A stretch of 64,000 nucleotides of DNA from Microbacterium pullorum. Its GTDB lineage: Bacteria; Actinomycetota; Actinomycetes; Actinomycetales; Microbacteriaceae. Of this stretch, positions 19,667-27,248 are shown one piece after another. Position 1 is the stretch's first letter. Each line of letters starts with the position of its first letter. The stretch spans positions 51,994 through 115,993 of the forward strand of contig NZ_JACSQP010000007.1 in the NCBI RefSeq assembly GCF_014836535.1, in the 5' to 3' direction. Below the pieces are notes generated by a model. It made no database searches and had not been told where the DNA came from. It worked only from the letters and a program-made list of their open reading frames with translations. The position numbers were made by a program, and so were the translations under genes.

Positions 19667-19720
19667 TGTCGGAGGGGTCAAGCTTCAAACGTCGCCACGG
19701 GGTCAGTCTTCACCCGTCGT
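19667..19720. mobile_element. Possible solo terminus of an IS21-family element (remnant)
   Basis: The segment starts TGTCGGAGGGGTCA and contains two tandem GGGGTCAnnnTTCA blocks (19674-19687 and 19699-19712), 25 bp apart, each followed by a CGTCG. Repeated terminal blocks of this kind are characteristic of IS21-family ends, presumed transposase-binding sites. No istA/istB genes and no second end are seen, so only a remnant is claimed. Confidence 0.4.
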
Positions 19721-19957
19721 CCGACTAATGCGTCGAGAGCGGCGATGAGCGCGCCGTGGGCCTGGGCGAAGGTCGCGCGAGTCAGGTTCCGGATGCGACC
19801 ACGAGCCAAGCAGCGATGGTCATAAAGCCGGTGATGACTCTAACTGCGACTAGAAGGGGTGTCGGTGGTGTAGCGCATGCTGATCTCTACGCCAAGAACG
19901 GCCGATTGGCTCGGCGCAGTGGCGACGTGCGGTTTGCGTGGCCGACACGCCGCACCT

Positions 19958-20001
19958 AACTTAATGTGTCATTTCTTTCGCTTGTTGCGCTAGTCTAAGT
20001 T
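19958..20001 (+). promoter_or_regulatory. Candidate promoter/operator of the island operon
   Basis: AACTTA (19958-19963) and its reverse complement TAAGTT (19996-20001) flank an AT-rich stretch just upstream of the gene at 20028, and TAGTCT at 19991-19996 could be a -10 box. The neighbouring XRE-type protein is the obvious candidate ligand. A GAGAGAGGA ribosome site follows at 20012-20020. Confidence 0.35.
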
Positions 20002-20027
20002 CACCGGCCGCGAGAGAGGAACCGCAA

Positions 20028-20663
20028 ATGGCGATCCATACCCCGAAGACCCGCGAGGATCTCGCTCGCATACTGTCCCCGATGCGCCTCGCCGCAGAGG
20101 TGTTCGAGCGGGCGGTGGCGGTCGGCGCGGCAGAGAGCCGCACCTTCTCCCAGGGGGCGCCGAAGTCGGCGCCAAACATGATGCGCTGGTTCCGCACCGT
20201 TGAGTTCATTCACGAGGAGCTCATGCTGCTTCAGCTTGACTGGAAGCGATCTAACCCACAGAATCTTCCGTACTTCTCGCAGTCCGACCTCAACCTCGGC
20301 CTCATCACGAGCAGCGGTGACGAGTTCACAGGCGTGCCTTGGGGTACCCCGAGCACCAAGAATCCGAAGGGCTCGGCCTTTGCGCGCCGCGTCGACGAAA
20401 ACGGCCAGGGTGCGCTCTTCGGTCAGCCGACCTCGGACGGCGGCGAGATCGACGTCAGGTATCTCTGGATCCTGCTCTACAACGAGCGTGACGGCATGGT
20501 CCACCTTGAGCTGTCCCGCCCGAAGTCGATGGCCGGGAAGCAGATCGACAGCTGGCTCGACCGCATCGTCTTCCCGCCGTTTGACCTTGCACTTGGCGCC
20601 TTCTCGTTCGAGGAAGACGAAGGCGACGACGAGGGCTTCGGCTTCACCATCGCGCGCCGCTGA
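20028..20663 (+). CDS. Unrecognised protein encoded upstream of an XRE-ImmA gene
   Basis: This protein has 211 residues. I do not recognise a family. It is soluble, with no signal peptide or membrane helix; a helical N-terminal third is followed by a mixed region with YLWILLYNERDGMVHLELSRPKS and a short acidic stretch (EEDEGDDEG) near the C-terminus. The ATG has a strong AGAGGA site seven bases upstream. It is followed 19 bases later by the XRE-ImmA gene on the same strand, so the two are probably one operon. In two-gene regulator-protease modules the partner is often the toxin or the protease target. That role is only a guess here. Confidence 0.7.
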   Translation: MAIHTPKTREDLARILSPMRLAAEVFERAVAVGAAESRTFSQGAPKSAPNMMRWFRTVEFIHEELMLLQLDWKRSNPQNLPYFSQSDLNLGLITSSGDEFTGVPWGTPSTKNPKGSAFARRVDENGQGALFGQPTSDGGEIDVRYLWILLYNERDGMVHLELSRPKSMAGKQIDSWLDRIVFPPFDLALGAFSFEEDEGDDEGFGFTIARR

Positions 20664-20682
20664 ACTGAGCTAGGTTCCGACG

Positions 20683-21846
20683 ATGAGCACCACCTTCATT
20701 CCAGCACGCCTCGAAATGGCGCGCGCCATCCGGCAGATGACGGCGACTGACTTGGCCGCTGCTGCGGGTACCACCGCGCCGTGGATATCCCAGATCGAGA
20801 ATGTTAAGAAGACCCCGAGCCCTGAGCTGATTCGCGAGTTCGCCCGCGTCCTTAACTTTCCGATCGAGTTCTTCTACCGCCCGGTGAAAAGTCAGCCGCC
20901 GGCCGATGCTTTCCATTTTCGTGCGACCTCGAAGCTCGCAAAGAAGGATGAGGCGACAGCGCGCAGCTTGTCGACGCTCGCCATCGAGCTGTCGGATTGG
21001 ATCGAGGCGACCTACCGCTCTCCTGCCCCGGACGTCCCAGAGCTGCAAGATCTGATCGACTCTGACGATGAGCTCGCACCGGAGCAGACCGCCGAAGCAC
21101 TTCGTGGAGCTTGGGGGCTGGGTGTAACACCTGTAAAGGACCTGTTGCGGCTCCTCGAGTCCAAGGGGGCCAAGGTTTACTCTGCGGGCGGCCCTTTGCA
21201 GGCCATCGATGCATTCTCGTTCCGGCACGGGGCGACGCCGGTCATCTTCCTAAACGTCCACAAATCCGCCGAGCGGTTGCGCTTCGACCTCGCGCATGAG
21301 CTTGGCCATCTCGTTATGCACGGAGGGTCGTTACACGTCGAGCCAGGTAAGGAGAAGGAACAGGCGGCGAATGACTTCGCTAGCTCGTTCCTAATGCCAC
21401 GATCGGATGTCATCGGGGCAATCCGCGGCAACAATCTCATGCTCGAGGACGTTCTGATTCTGAAGCGCCGCTGGCGCGTCAGCGCGATGGCACTCAATTT
21501 GCGAGCGCACCGTCTCGGCGTGATCTCGGACTGGACCTACGGCACGCTTGCCAAGCAGCTTTCGATGGCCGGCTTTCGGCGTGGAGAGCCTGGTTCCGAT
21601 TTGCGCGTTGAGACCTCGAGCTTGCTGACTCAAGTCATGAGTGACATGCGGAAACGCGGTGAGGGCTTCTCTGAGATTGCCCGAGTGCTCAACGTCCGCC
21701 CGCGTGACGTCCAGGACCTGATGCTCGGCATCGTGACGTTCGCCATCCAAGGTGATGGTGTGAGCCGGTCGCGCAGCACGGCTGAACTCCGCGATGTCTC
21801 ACTTGCGCCCGTCGCAGAACTCAGTTCACGACGCGGCAGCCGCTGA
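20683..21846 (+). CDS. XRE-family regulator with ImmA/IrrE metallopeptidase domain
   Basis: This protein has 387 residues. Residues about 6-62 form an XRE helix-turn-helix (RLEMARAIRQMTATDLAAAAG, then SQIENVKKTPSPEL). Residues about 150-290 are an ImmA/IrrE (COG2856) zinc-peptidase domain with HELGH (205-209) and a downstream conserved segment with EQAANDFASSFLMPR. A C-terminal ~100 residues are of unknown fold. Proteins of this type bind DNA and cleave a repressor or antitoxin on a signal, in mobile elements, toxin-antitoxin modules and stress responses. A weak AGG precedes the ATG. Codon use is less GC-biased than in the chromosomal genes around it. Confidence 0.88.
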   Translation: MSTTFIPARLEMARAIRQMTATDLAAAAGTTAPWISQIENVKKTPSPELIREFARVLNFPIEFFYRPVKSQPPADAFHFRATSKLAKKDEATARSLSTLAIELSDWIEATYRSPAPDVPELQDLIDSDDELAPEQTAEALRGAWGLGVTPVKDLLRLLESKGAKVYSAGGPLQAIDAFSFRHGATPVIFLNVHKSAERLRFDLAHELGHLVMHGGSLHVEPGKEKEQAANDFASSFLMPRSDVIGAIRGNNLMLEDVLILKRRWRVSAMALNLRAHRLGVISDWTYGTLAKQLSMAGFRRGEPGSDLRVETSSLLTQVMSDMRKRGEGFSEIARVLNVRPRDVQDLMLGIVTFAIQGDGVSRSRSTAELRDVSLAPVAELSSRRGSR

Positions 21847-21884
21847 GTGACTCATTGCGCGAGTCTCGAATAGGGCGCGGTCGC

Positions 21885-22796
21885 CTACGAGGCGAGTGAC
21901 TCGAATCGGATCCTGAGATCGCTCCACCCGGGGCTGAACACCGCTGTGGACTCAGGATCGTTGAGTTCAAGCGTGCAGACAGGGCACTTGAAGTACGAGG
22001 ACCAGATGACGTTCTGAGAATATTCGCCGGGACCTTCGTACTCGTATTCGATGTCATGGATGACCCCCCAAGTTCGACCGGTTCGCGCGCACGCAGGGCA
22101 TTCCTGTTCGTTGTCGAAGTCAGGGCCGATCTCATTATGGGCCGACTCCGCGAGCTCGCGTTCAAGCCGCGCAGCCCAATCCTCGAAGTCCTTGCTTGCC
22201 TTCTGGCGGTCGCTCCGTCGCTTCTCGAACACTCGCTTCGCGGCAACTAGCTTCTCGTGCAATTCAAGGACGAACGCGTTGAAGCGTCGCTCCTGCTCGC
22301 GGGCGGCTTTGCTAGACAGCCAGTCCGTGCTTACGAGTCCGGACGCGTCCTGCACAAAATGGATCCATAGTCCGAGGCGGTCTACGTTCCCGGCAAGCCC
22401 ATGGGTAGAGAGGCCGACGGGGGCCGCGTTGTTCCGGTCATTGAGGATTCCGGCCCCGAGATCCTCGACCTCCTTGCCCAGTTTGAGGTGGCGGCAAAGC
22501 ATCCGCTGCAGGGCGCCCGCGTCTGCGGTCCTAGCCAGTTCCAGGGGGTGCCTCTTGGCTGGCACAGCATCGGCTGGCTTTTCCATGATTAGCGCAGGAT
22601 GCTCCTTCGCGAGCAGTGACTTTGCGAGGAGTTCGACGGCAGCACCGGCGTGGATGCTCGCCCGCGCCGCCGCGAATGAGGCCTCTCTCGGATCGTCCTT
22701 CCCCTGGACCTCGTAGGCCGCGGAAGCGTGCTGGCCGGCGCAAACTAAAAGGGCTTCGTGGAGCGGGACGGATTCCCACCAGGCGCTGGTCGTCAT
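21885..22796 (-). CDS. Uncharacterised island protein with a C-terminal zinc-ribbon-like motif
   Basis: From the ATG at 22796 this protein has 303 residues; an in-frame ATG at 22865 would add 23, and neither has a convincing ribosome site. The N-terminal part is helical, with a segment around ASFAAARASIHAGAAVELLAKSLL that has the look of a HEPN-type helix pair, but without a clear RxxxxH motif. The middle is a charged helical region (about 165-215). Near the C-terminus two CPxC pairs (ECPAC and KCPVC, about 38 residues apart) suggest a zinc ribbon. It is convergent with the XRE-ImmA gene, 38 bases apart. Function unknown. Confidence 0.65.
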   Translation of the reverse strand: MTTSAWWESVPLHEALLVCAGQHASAAYEVQGKDDPREASFAAARASIHAGAAVELLAKSLLAKEHPALIMEKPADAVPAKRHPLELARTADAGALQRMLCRHLKLGKEVEDLGAGILNDRNNAAPVGLSTHGLAGNVDRLGLWIHFVQDASGLVSTDWLSSKAAREQERRFNAFVLELHEKLVAAKRVFEKRRSDRQKASKDFEDWAARLERELAESAHNEIGPDFDNEQECPACARTGRTWGVIHDIEYEYEGPGEYSQNVIWSSYFKCPVCTLELNDPESTAVFSPGWSDLRIRFESLAS

Positions 22797-23300
22797 GAGC
22801 GGAGCTTCTCGGTTTTCGGGCTGGGGAGGAAGCCCGCGTCGCAGATGCGCCAGGCCGTGGGTCATGGAGTGCGATGAACCTTCCGAACGGGTGTTAGCAG
22901 CTCGTACGGGAGCAACCGGTTCGGTCGAGCCAGTCGATCTTATTGGTGGGGTTCACCGATGGCCCAAACTTTCGTTCCGTTCATCAGACAAGGATGGAGC
23001 TCGGGGAACAGGACGTACTCGCCGGGGATGCTGAGCGGGCGCTGCGAATGCTCGCGGACGCGCGGCCGGAGCACCCGACGGCGCGATGTGCTCCGTCGCC
23101 GCCGCGCCGACCGCACATCCGAGATTCTGGAGGTCTTGGGTGGTGATCGATCGCGCGGGCTGGCCGCAGATCTGCGCGGCCAGTGGAACATCGACTTCGA
23201 CTCGCTCGAGGACCGCGCCGTCACGGTGCGCGACCGCGACACGATGGACCAGCAGCCTAGTTCGTCCCGCATGTCGTCTGCCACCGCGCGGCTGCCGCGG
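22797..23300. other. Right edge of the accessory island, no intact gene
   Basis: About 500 bp holding the upstream region of the zinc-ribbon gene and then a GC-rich stretch. The only recognisable content is a glycyl-tRNA synthetase fragment at 23187-23258. No promoter or terminator stands out. Confidence 0.5.
23187..23258 (+). pseudogene. C-terminal fragment of a glycyl-tRNA synthetase gene
   Basis: The plus-strand frame reads NIDFDSLEDRAVTVRDRDTM and then DQQ. This is the last part of the anticodon-binding domain of the single-chain class II GlyRS, where the usual text is VDFDTLEDxAVTVRDRDTMxQER. The upstream residues (GLAADLRGQW) do not match the RRQDEIGTP that should precede it, and the conserved tail after it is lost. 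Only about 25 codons remain, so this is a relic of a duplicated or foreign copy, not a working gene. Confidence 0.7.
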
Positions 23301-24722
23301 CTACTGCTCCTTCTCGAGCAGGGCGATCGCGTCCTGCACCTGGCCGAAGAACATGATCTGGTCGGCGAGCTCGGCCGGGTCCTGCGTCGAGCCCTGGATG
23401 GTGATCACGAATGCGCGCCCGTCGGAGCGCTCCAGGTACCAGGATCCGGCCAGCACCCCGACGGAGCTGCCGCCCTTGAACGCCGCGTAATACCACGCCT
23501 CGCCGAGATCGCCGAGGCCACTGTTGGCGGAGAGGATGCCGCGGAGCGGAGCCCCGGCATCCGTCGCCGCCTTCTCCTGCAGCGCGAGGTGTGCGGCGAT
23601 GAGGTCGTCGGGCGTGGTGAACCACTCCAGGCCGTCCTGCCAGACCGGAGTGACGACCGCGGTGGCGGGCACCTCGAGCACCCCGGTGGGGAGGGCGTCG
23701 AGCACCGCCTGCTTCTCGGCCGCGGTGGTGGCCGCAGTCCAGGCGGTGCGGGCCGCGGCGTCGGCGCCCCAACCGAGCTGGAACAGTGCCCGCGTCGTGA
23801 GCATCGGGGTGTTCAGAGCCGGGTCGTGGTGCCCCATGTCGGCGAGGGCCTTCTCCAGTGCGGCGGGTCCGACCGCGGCCATCAGCAGGTCGGTGGCGGT
23901 GTTGTCGCTGATGGCGATCATCTTCTCGGCTGCCTCCTGCACCGTCACCGTGGTGCCGGTCGGGGCATCCTGCAGCTCGCCCGAGGGCAGGCTGCGGACA
24001 TCGTCGGTGACGGTGAGCACGCCGTCCCACTTGAGCGCGCCGTTCGCCACCTGGTCGGCCACGGCACCCAGCACGTAGAGCTTGAACATCGAGCCGGAGG
24101 GCAGTGGATCTTCGTCGCCCACCCCGCTGCCGTCGCCTGCGGCGGCGACGCGGGTCCCGTCGGCGACATCCGTCACTGTGAAGGTGGTGTCCGCGGCGAA
24201 GCCGTTGACCGTCTCCTCCAGTTCCGACCAAGAAGCGGCGGGCGTCCGGGCCCCTGCCGACGGCGTGAAGAGGAGACCCGCGATGAGGTCTTCGTCGTCG
24301 ACCACGATCTGCATGTCGAGCGCGTCGCCCGCGGCCGGAGTGAGGGTGATGACCGCCTGGTCTCCGGCATCCTGGATCGCTGTCGGAACCCACGGGCTCT
24401 GCGGCTCGAGCTGGGTGAACACCTCGATCAGCTGGTCGCCGGAGATCTGATCGAGCATGGGGGCGGACAGTCGTGATTCGGCTGCGGCGGGCGCGACCTC
24501 GGCGCCGTTGACCGCATCGATGACCCACTGCGCGTGCTCGCCGAGCGCGGTGTCGGGCAGCGCGACCTCAACGGTGGCCTCGGCGGACGGGGCGCCGCCG
24601 ACGTCAGGCGAGCACCCGACGAGTCCGGCGGCGAGGGCGGCGGTGGCGATAGCCGCAGCGACGCGGGTGCGGCGGCGGGACGGCGGGGTGGTCTCGGTCT
24701 GGGGTCGTCGTGGAGCGTGCAT
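23301..24722 (-). CDS. Class A beta-lactamase-fold lipoprotein
   Basis: From the ATG at 24722 this protein has 473 residues. It has a lipoprotein signal peptide with lipobox LVGC (Cys37), an NTF2/ketosteroid-isomerase-like domain at about 55-170, and a serine-hydrolase domain with SMFK (S211-K214), SDN (272-274) and KGG (416-418), the three class A motifs. Proteins with this layout, such as Orf12 of clavulanic acid clusters, often hydrolyse esters or bind penicillin without strong beta-lactamase activity. KGG in place of KTG/KSG is less usual. A GTG at 24782 would add 20 residues before the signal peptide and is less likely. Confidence 0.85.
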   Translation of the reverse strand: MHAPRRPQTETTPPSRRRTRVAAAIATAALAAGLVGCSPDVGGAPSAEATVEVALPDTALGEHAQWVIDAVNGAEVAPAAAESRLSAPMLDQISGDQLIEVFTQLEPQSPWVPTAIQDAGDQAVITLTPAAGDALDMQIVVDDEDLIAGLLFTPSAGARTPAASWSELEETVNGFAADTTFTVTDVADGTRVAAAGDGSGVGDEDPLPSGSMFKLYVLGAVADQVANGALKWDGVLTVTDDVRSLPSGELQDAPTGTTVTVQEAAEKMIAISDNTATDLLMAAVGPAALEKALADMGHHDPALNTPMLTTRALFQLGWGADAAARTAWTAATTAAEKQAVLDALPTGVLEVPATAVVTPVWQDGLEWFTTPDDLIAAHLALQEKAATDAGAPLRGILSANSGLGDLGEAWYYAAFKGGSSVGVLAGSWYLERSDGRAFVITIQGSTQDPAELADQIMFFGQVQDAIALLEKEQ

Positions 24723-25178
24723 CCTTCCAGCCAAGCGCGTCGCGGCGCCCAGCGCCTCCGACGGCAGGGGGATATCGCGCACCCGTGGCGCCCGCCGCCG
24801 TCACCGATGACGGAACGAGTGCCGACGACGGAACGCAAGCATGGCGTCGGCGTTCAGGCGGACGCAGCTGCAGTTCGCTCAGGAGTACGCGCACTCTCGC
24901 GCTGGCGGCTGTTCAGACCCGTCCCCGCAGCGTGTGAGGCCGCCAGCTGCTGTCTTACAGCTTCATGGCCGTCGTCGCTCCGAAGCGAATCGAGCACTCG
25001 GACCGCCGCGCACCTCCGTAGCGACCGCGCAGGATCGCGGTCGCCTAACGCGTACCGCGACGCACTGGACCAGGCCCGGAAGGCGTAGCGCCGACGTCGG
25101 CCACCCGCCGCCGCTGAGCGCTCGTCAAGGCCCTCCGAGCACTCGGAGGGCCTTTCAGGTGCGCTGGTCGGGCGCCGG
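24723..25178. other. Intergenic stretch with a terminator at its right end
   Basis: About 450 bp between two minus-strand lipoprotein genes. Short open frames on both strands show no recognisable sequence. A plus-strand frame ending in TAG near 25088 shortly before the hairpin could be the tail of a decayed gene, but nothing in it is diagnostic. Confidence 0.4.
25127..25155 (-). terminator. Intrinsic terminator hairpin (possibly bidirectional)
   Basis: AAGGCCCTCCGAG-CA-CTCGGAGGGCCTT is a perfect 13-bp stem with a 2-base loop. It lies just downstream of the stop of the minus-strand lipoprotein gene at 25179. Short T-runs lie on both sides, so it could act in either direction. Confidence 0.75.
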
Positions 25179-25646
25179 TTACTGCTTCTCCATCTCAACG
25201 GTCATGGTCACGCCCATCGCGGTGAGCTCGTACTTGAGCACGCCGTTCTCGTACGTAAAGGTCTTCGTGGGGGCATCCGAAGCCAGAAGCGCGGTCTCGG
25301 TCTGGCTGGTGTCGTTAACCGATTCCCAGGAGTACGCATCGACGTCCTCCTTGGGTGCTTCGTAAGTTCCGACCCAGTAGATCGCCGACGTGGAATCGGA
25401 GGTGACGACCCAGTCCACGCTGATCGTTTCCTCGGTTATGGTGGCGGTCTGGTAAGAGTCCTCGGCGTTCGAGTTCGTCTGCTTCCACTCGCCGGTCAGA
25501 TCCAGCGGCTCGGCGGGTGGTGCGACGGTCTCTTCCACCTTGCTGGGCGACGACGGGCTGCTCGAGTCGGCATCCCCCGCCGGCGCGCAGCCAGCGAGCA
25601 GAAGCGCGGACAGGGCCAGTGCAGCGGGTGCTATGAAACGGCGCAT
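25179..25646 (-). CDS. Putative lipoprotein
   Basis: This protein has 155 residues. It has a signal peptide with lipobox LLAGC (Cys20), a Ser/Pro-rich linker, and a small beta-rich domain starting PLDLTGEWKQTNSNAEDSYQ. The DLTGxWKQ.N opening and the later strands resemble small secreted lipocalin-like domains that begin with a Gly-Xaa-Trp motif. Its start lies three bases after the stop of the upstream lipoprotein gene, so the two form an operon ending at the hairpin at 25127. Function unknown. Confidence 0.75.
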   Translation of the reverse strand: MRRFIAPAALALSALLLAGCAPAGDADSSSPSSPSKVEETVAPPAEPLDLTGEWKQTNSNAEDSYQTATITEETISVDWVVTSDSTSAIYWVGTYEAPKEDVDAYSWESVNDTSQTETALLASDAPTKTFTYENGVLKYELTAMGVTMTVEMEKQ

Positions 25647-25649
25647 CGC

Positions 25650-26216
25650 TCAGCTCAGGTTGAAGGTCATGCGACCGATGTCGTCGCCGAACAGCCGGAC
25701 GGCGACCAGATCCACCGGGGTGGTCGTGTCGTCGAGCTCGTAGGCGATCGCGTTGGGGACGGTCCCGCCGGGCTTGATGTTCTCCATCTGCGAGTCCCGG
25801 AACGACGGGTCCGGAAGCATCCCCACGTCGAGGGTGTTCTCCCGGTTCGGGTCCGTGTCTTGGTAGGCCTCGAAGGAAAAGATGAACTCCGAAGGAGTGA
25901 TGTCGCGGTCCGAGGTGCCCAGGTTGGTCGTGTCGTACCAGATGGCCAGGACGGGTTTGTCGCCGTACTCGTTGCCAGCTTCTCCGACCGGGATCACACG
26001 ATAGTCCGTGATGGCGATCTTGACTTCTTCGGTGGTCAGCACGCCGTCGACGAACGACTCTTCAGCGGCGGCAGCATCCTCGGCCGGAGCCGCGACCTCG
26101 ACCTCGGTCACGGAACTGGGCTCCGGCTCGACGGTCGTGGCGGCCGGGCTGCACCCGGTCAGGACCAGAGCAGCCGCAATCGCTACCGGCGCGGCGGGAA
26201 ATAAGAGTTTTCTCAT
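25650..26216 (-). CDS. Putative lipoprotein with a DUF5067-like domain
   Basis: This protein has 188 residues. It has a signal peptide with lipobox VLTGC (Cys22), a Glu/Pro/Val-rich linker, then a domain (about 60-188) with TTEEVKIAITDYRVIPVGE, VLAIWYDTTNLGTSDRDITPSEF and PGGTVPNAIAYELDD. The order of an interaction strand, a T/N-rich turn and a charge-balanced strand pair fits DUF5067/DUF4352-type extracellular domains. It is the first gene of a two-lipoprotein operon. The ATG at 26216 gives the only sensible signal peptide. Confidence 0.75.
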   Translation of the reverse strand: MRKLLFPAAPVAIAAALVLTGCSPAATTVEPEPSSVTEVEVAAPAEDAAAAEESFVDGVLTTEEVKIAITDYRVIPVGEAGNEYGDKPVLAIWYDTTNLGTSDRDITPSEFIFSFEAYQDTDPNRENTLDVGMLPDPSFRDSQMENIKPGGTVPNAIAYELDDTTTPVDLVAVRLFGDDIGRMTFNLS

Positions 26217-26649
26217 GCAACCATTTTGACCCACCCCACCCACATCGCCCCGCGCTCTGCCGCCCCACGTCTAGTGTTGAGGCGCCGAATTTCAATGCGC
26301 CCCCGCAGAACGCGGGGATGATGCGCGCCGATACGCGGCTCTGAGCGCTGCCGGACCTCGGGTCACCCGCGTTGCTGCAGAGACCCAGGGGAGTGGATGC
26401 GAATCGTGCTCAGTCAGAAGGGGGCGTCCCAAAGCGTGATTGAGCGCGCGGAGGGCCGGCCGCTTACCGTCGCCATCACCAATGAACAGCAACAGGAGCC
26501 TGCCGCCTCGGTGGGCTAGCTGCAGCAATGGTCACGGTGGTGGTGGGATCGGCTCTGACAGGCGTTTCGTCTCGCTGCGCTCGCTCAACGGCCGGGCGGG
26601 CACAACCCACGAGGAGCGGTTCGGGCACCGACTATCACCGGGGAAAAGC
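26217..26649. other. Intergenic stretch between lipoprotein operon and tRNA terminator
   Basis: About 430 bp. It contains a possible 40-codon gene (26397-26519) and, at about 26560-26600, a CGTCTCGCTGCGCTCGCTC run that looks like low-complexity dispersed sequence. Nothing else is recognisable. Confidence 0.4.
26397..26519 (+). CDS. Possible small protein, 40 residues
   Basis: The ATG at 26397 is preceded by AGGGGAG three to four bases upstream, and the frame closes with TAG at 26517-26519. The product begins MRIVLSQKGASQ and ends QEPAASVG. Its mixed composition (Ile, Asn, Gln, Glu) looks more like real protein than the Arg/Ala-rich shadows of this genome. No homologue is known to me, and an opposite frame overlaps it, so this is tentative. 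Confidence 0.3.
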   Translation: MRIVLSQKGASQSVIERAEGRPLTVAITNEQQQEPAASVG

Positions 26650-26685
26650 GAAACCCCCGCCATGTAGAAGCTAGGCGAGGGTTTC
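26650..26685 (-). terminator. Terminator of the tRNA cluster
   Basis: GAAACCC/GGGTTTC with inner CGCC/GGCG pairs forms a hairpin. On the minus strand it is followed by a CTTTTCC stretch. It lies directly downstream of tRNA-Phe, the last tRNA of the minus-strand cluster. Confidence 0.65.
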
Positions 26686-26711
26686 TAGGGTGACTGTAAT
26701 GATCACCCGTG

Positions 26712-26784
26712 TGGCTCCGACGGGCGTCGATCCCGTGACCTCACGATTTTCAGTCGTGCGCTCTACCAACTGAGCTACAGAGCC
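26712..26784 (-). tRNA. tRNA-Phe (GAA)
   Basis: The cloverleaf reads on the minus strand from GGCTCTG, with D-arm TAGCTCAGTTGGTAGAGC, anticodon loop CTGAAAA (anticodon GAA) and T-arm containing GGATCGACGCC. The acceptor closes with CGGAGCC. No CCA is encoded. Confidence 0.95.
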
Positions 26785-26848
26785 TCACGGCATGTCTGCC
26801 GCGTCCGAGACGAAGGGCCCTTCCGAAAAAGGGCCCGTCGCTCTGGAG

Positions 26849-26922
26849 CGACCCTGACGGGACTTGAACCCGCGACCTCCGCCGTGACAGGGCGGCACGC
26901 TAACCAACTGCGCTACAGGGCC
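26849..26922 (-). tRNA. tRNA-Asp (GTC)
   Basis: The minus strand starts GGCCCTG, with D-arm TAGCGCAGTTGGTTAGCG, anticodon loop CTGTCAC (anticodon GTC), T-arm GCGGGTTCAAGTCCCGT and acceptor 3' strand CAGGGTC with discriminator G, as expected for tRNA-Asp. Confidence 0.95.
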
Positions 26923-26943
26923 ATGCATATTCAATTGTAGGTG

Positions 26944-27016
26944 TGACCCCAACGGGATTCGAACCCGTGCTACCGCCGTGAAAGGGCGGCGTCCTAGGCC
27001 GCTAAACGATGGGGCC
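26944..27016 (-). tRNA. tRNA-Glu (TTC)
   Basis: The minus strand starts GGCCCCA, with anticodon loop CTTTCAC (anticodon TTC), T-arm ACGGGTTCGAATCCCGT and acceptor 3' strand TGGGGTC. It is the first of the three tRNAs in transcription order (Glu, Asp, Phe). Confidence 0.95.
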
Positions 27017-27185
27017 GAGTGAACCGTTGGGACGAACCCGGTGCTCACGCTTACCGACGACCAAGCATAAGCATTGCTGAGCCAAAACACCAATCGAGGG
27101 CGCGTCCTCCCGCATCCCGCGCGCGTCGCGGGCACGATGGGCGAGACGGAACCGCCGGTCGGCGCTGAAAATCCGGCCCCGAGCG

Positions 27186-27213
27186 TTGCTTGTGGGGCTG
27201 ATGTTGCTACTGT
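27186..27213 (+). promoter_or_regulatory. Promoter of the M23 peptidase gene
   Basis: TTGCTT (27186-27191) and TACTGT (27208-27213) with a 16-bp spacer place a transcript start near 27220, about 30 bases before the ATG at 27249. Confidence 0.5.
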
Positions 27214-27248
27214 GAATGCTGTCTTCGTTCCCCCCGAACGGCGAAGAG

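Larger units (their letters stand above)
19390..20027. other. Gene-poor left edge of the accessory island
   Basis: This 638-bp stretch is visibly less GC-rich than the flanks. I see no convincing intact gene. It holds an IS21-like terminus (19667-19720) and, on the minus strand ending at about 19679, a short open frame that reads through that terminus and may be the remains of a transposon or passenger gene. The last ~70 bp form the promoter region of the next gene. Confidence 0.5.

Noticed and set aside
23301..24722. Acquired antibiotic-resistance beta-lactamase
   Set aside because: It has an NTF2-like N-terminal domain and KGG instead of KTG/KSG, and composition like the rest of the chromosome, which fits a resident lipoprotein better.
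26292..26528. Minus-strand frame of 78 codons in the tRNA-upstream gap
   Set aside because: Arg/Ala/Leu-rich shadow composition, no ribosome site; the plus-strand 40-codon frame looks more like protein.
26712..27016. tRNA cluster as an integration site for a mobile element
   Set aside because: I saw no second copy of a tRNA 3' end nearby and no integrase gene; the accessory island lies about 3.4 kb away with unrelated ends.
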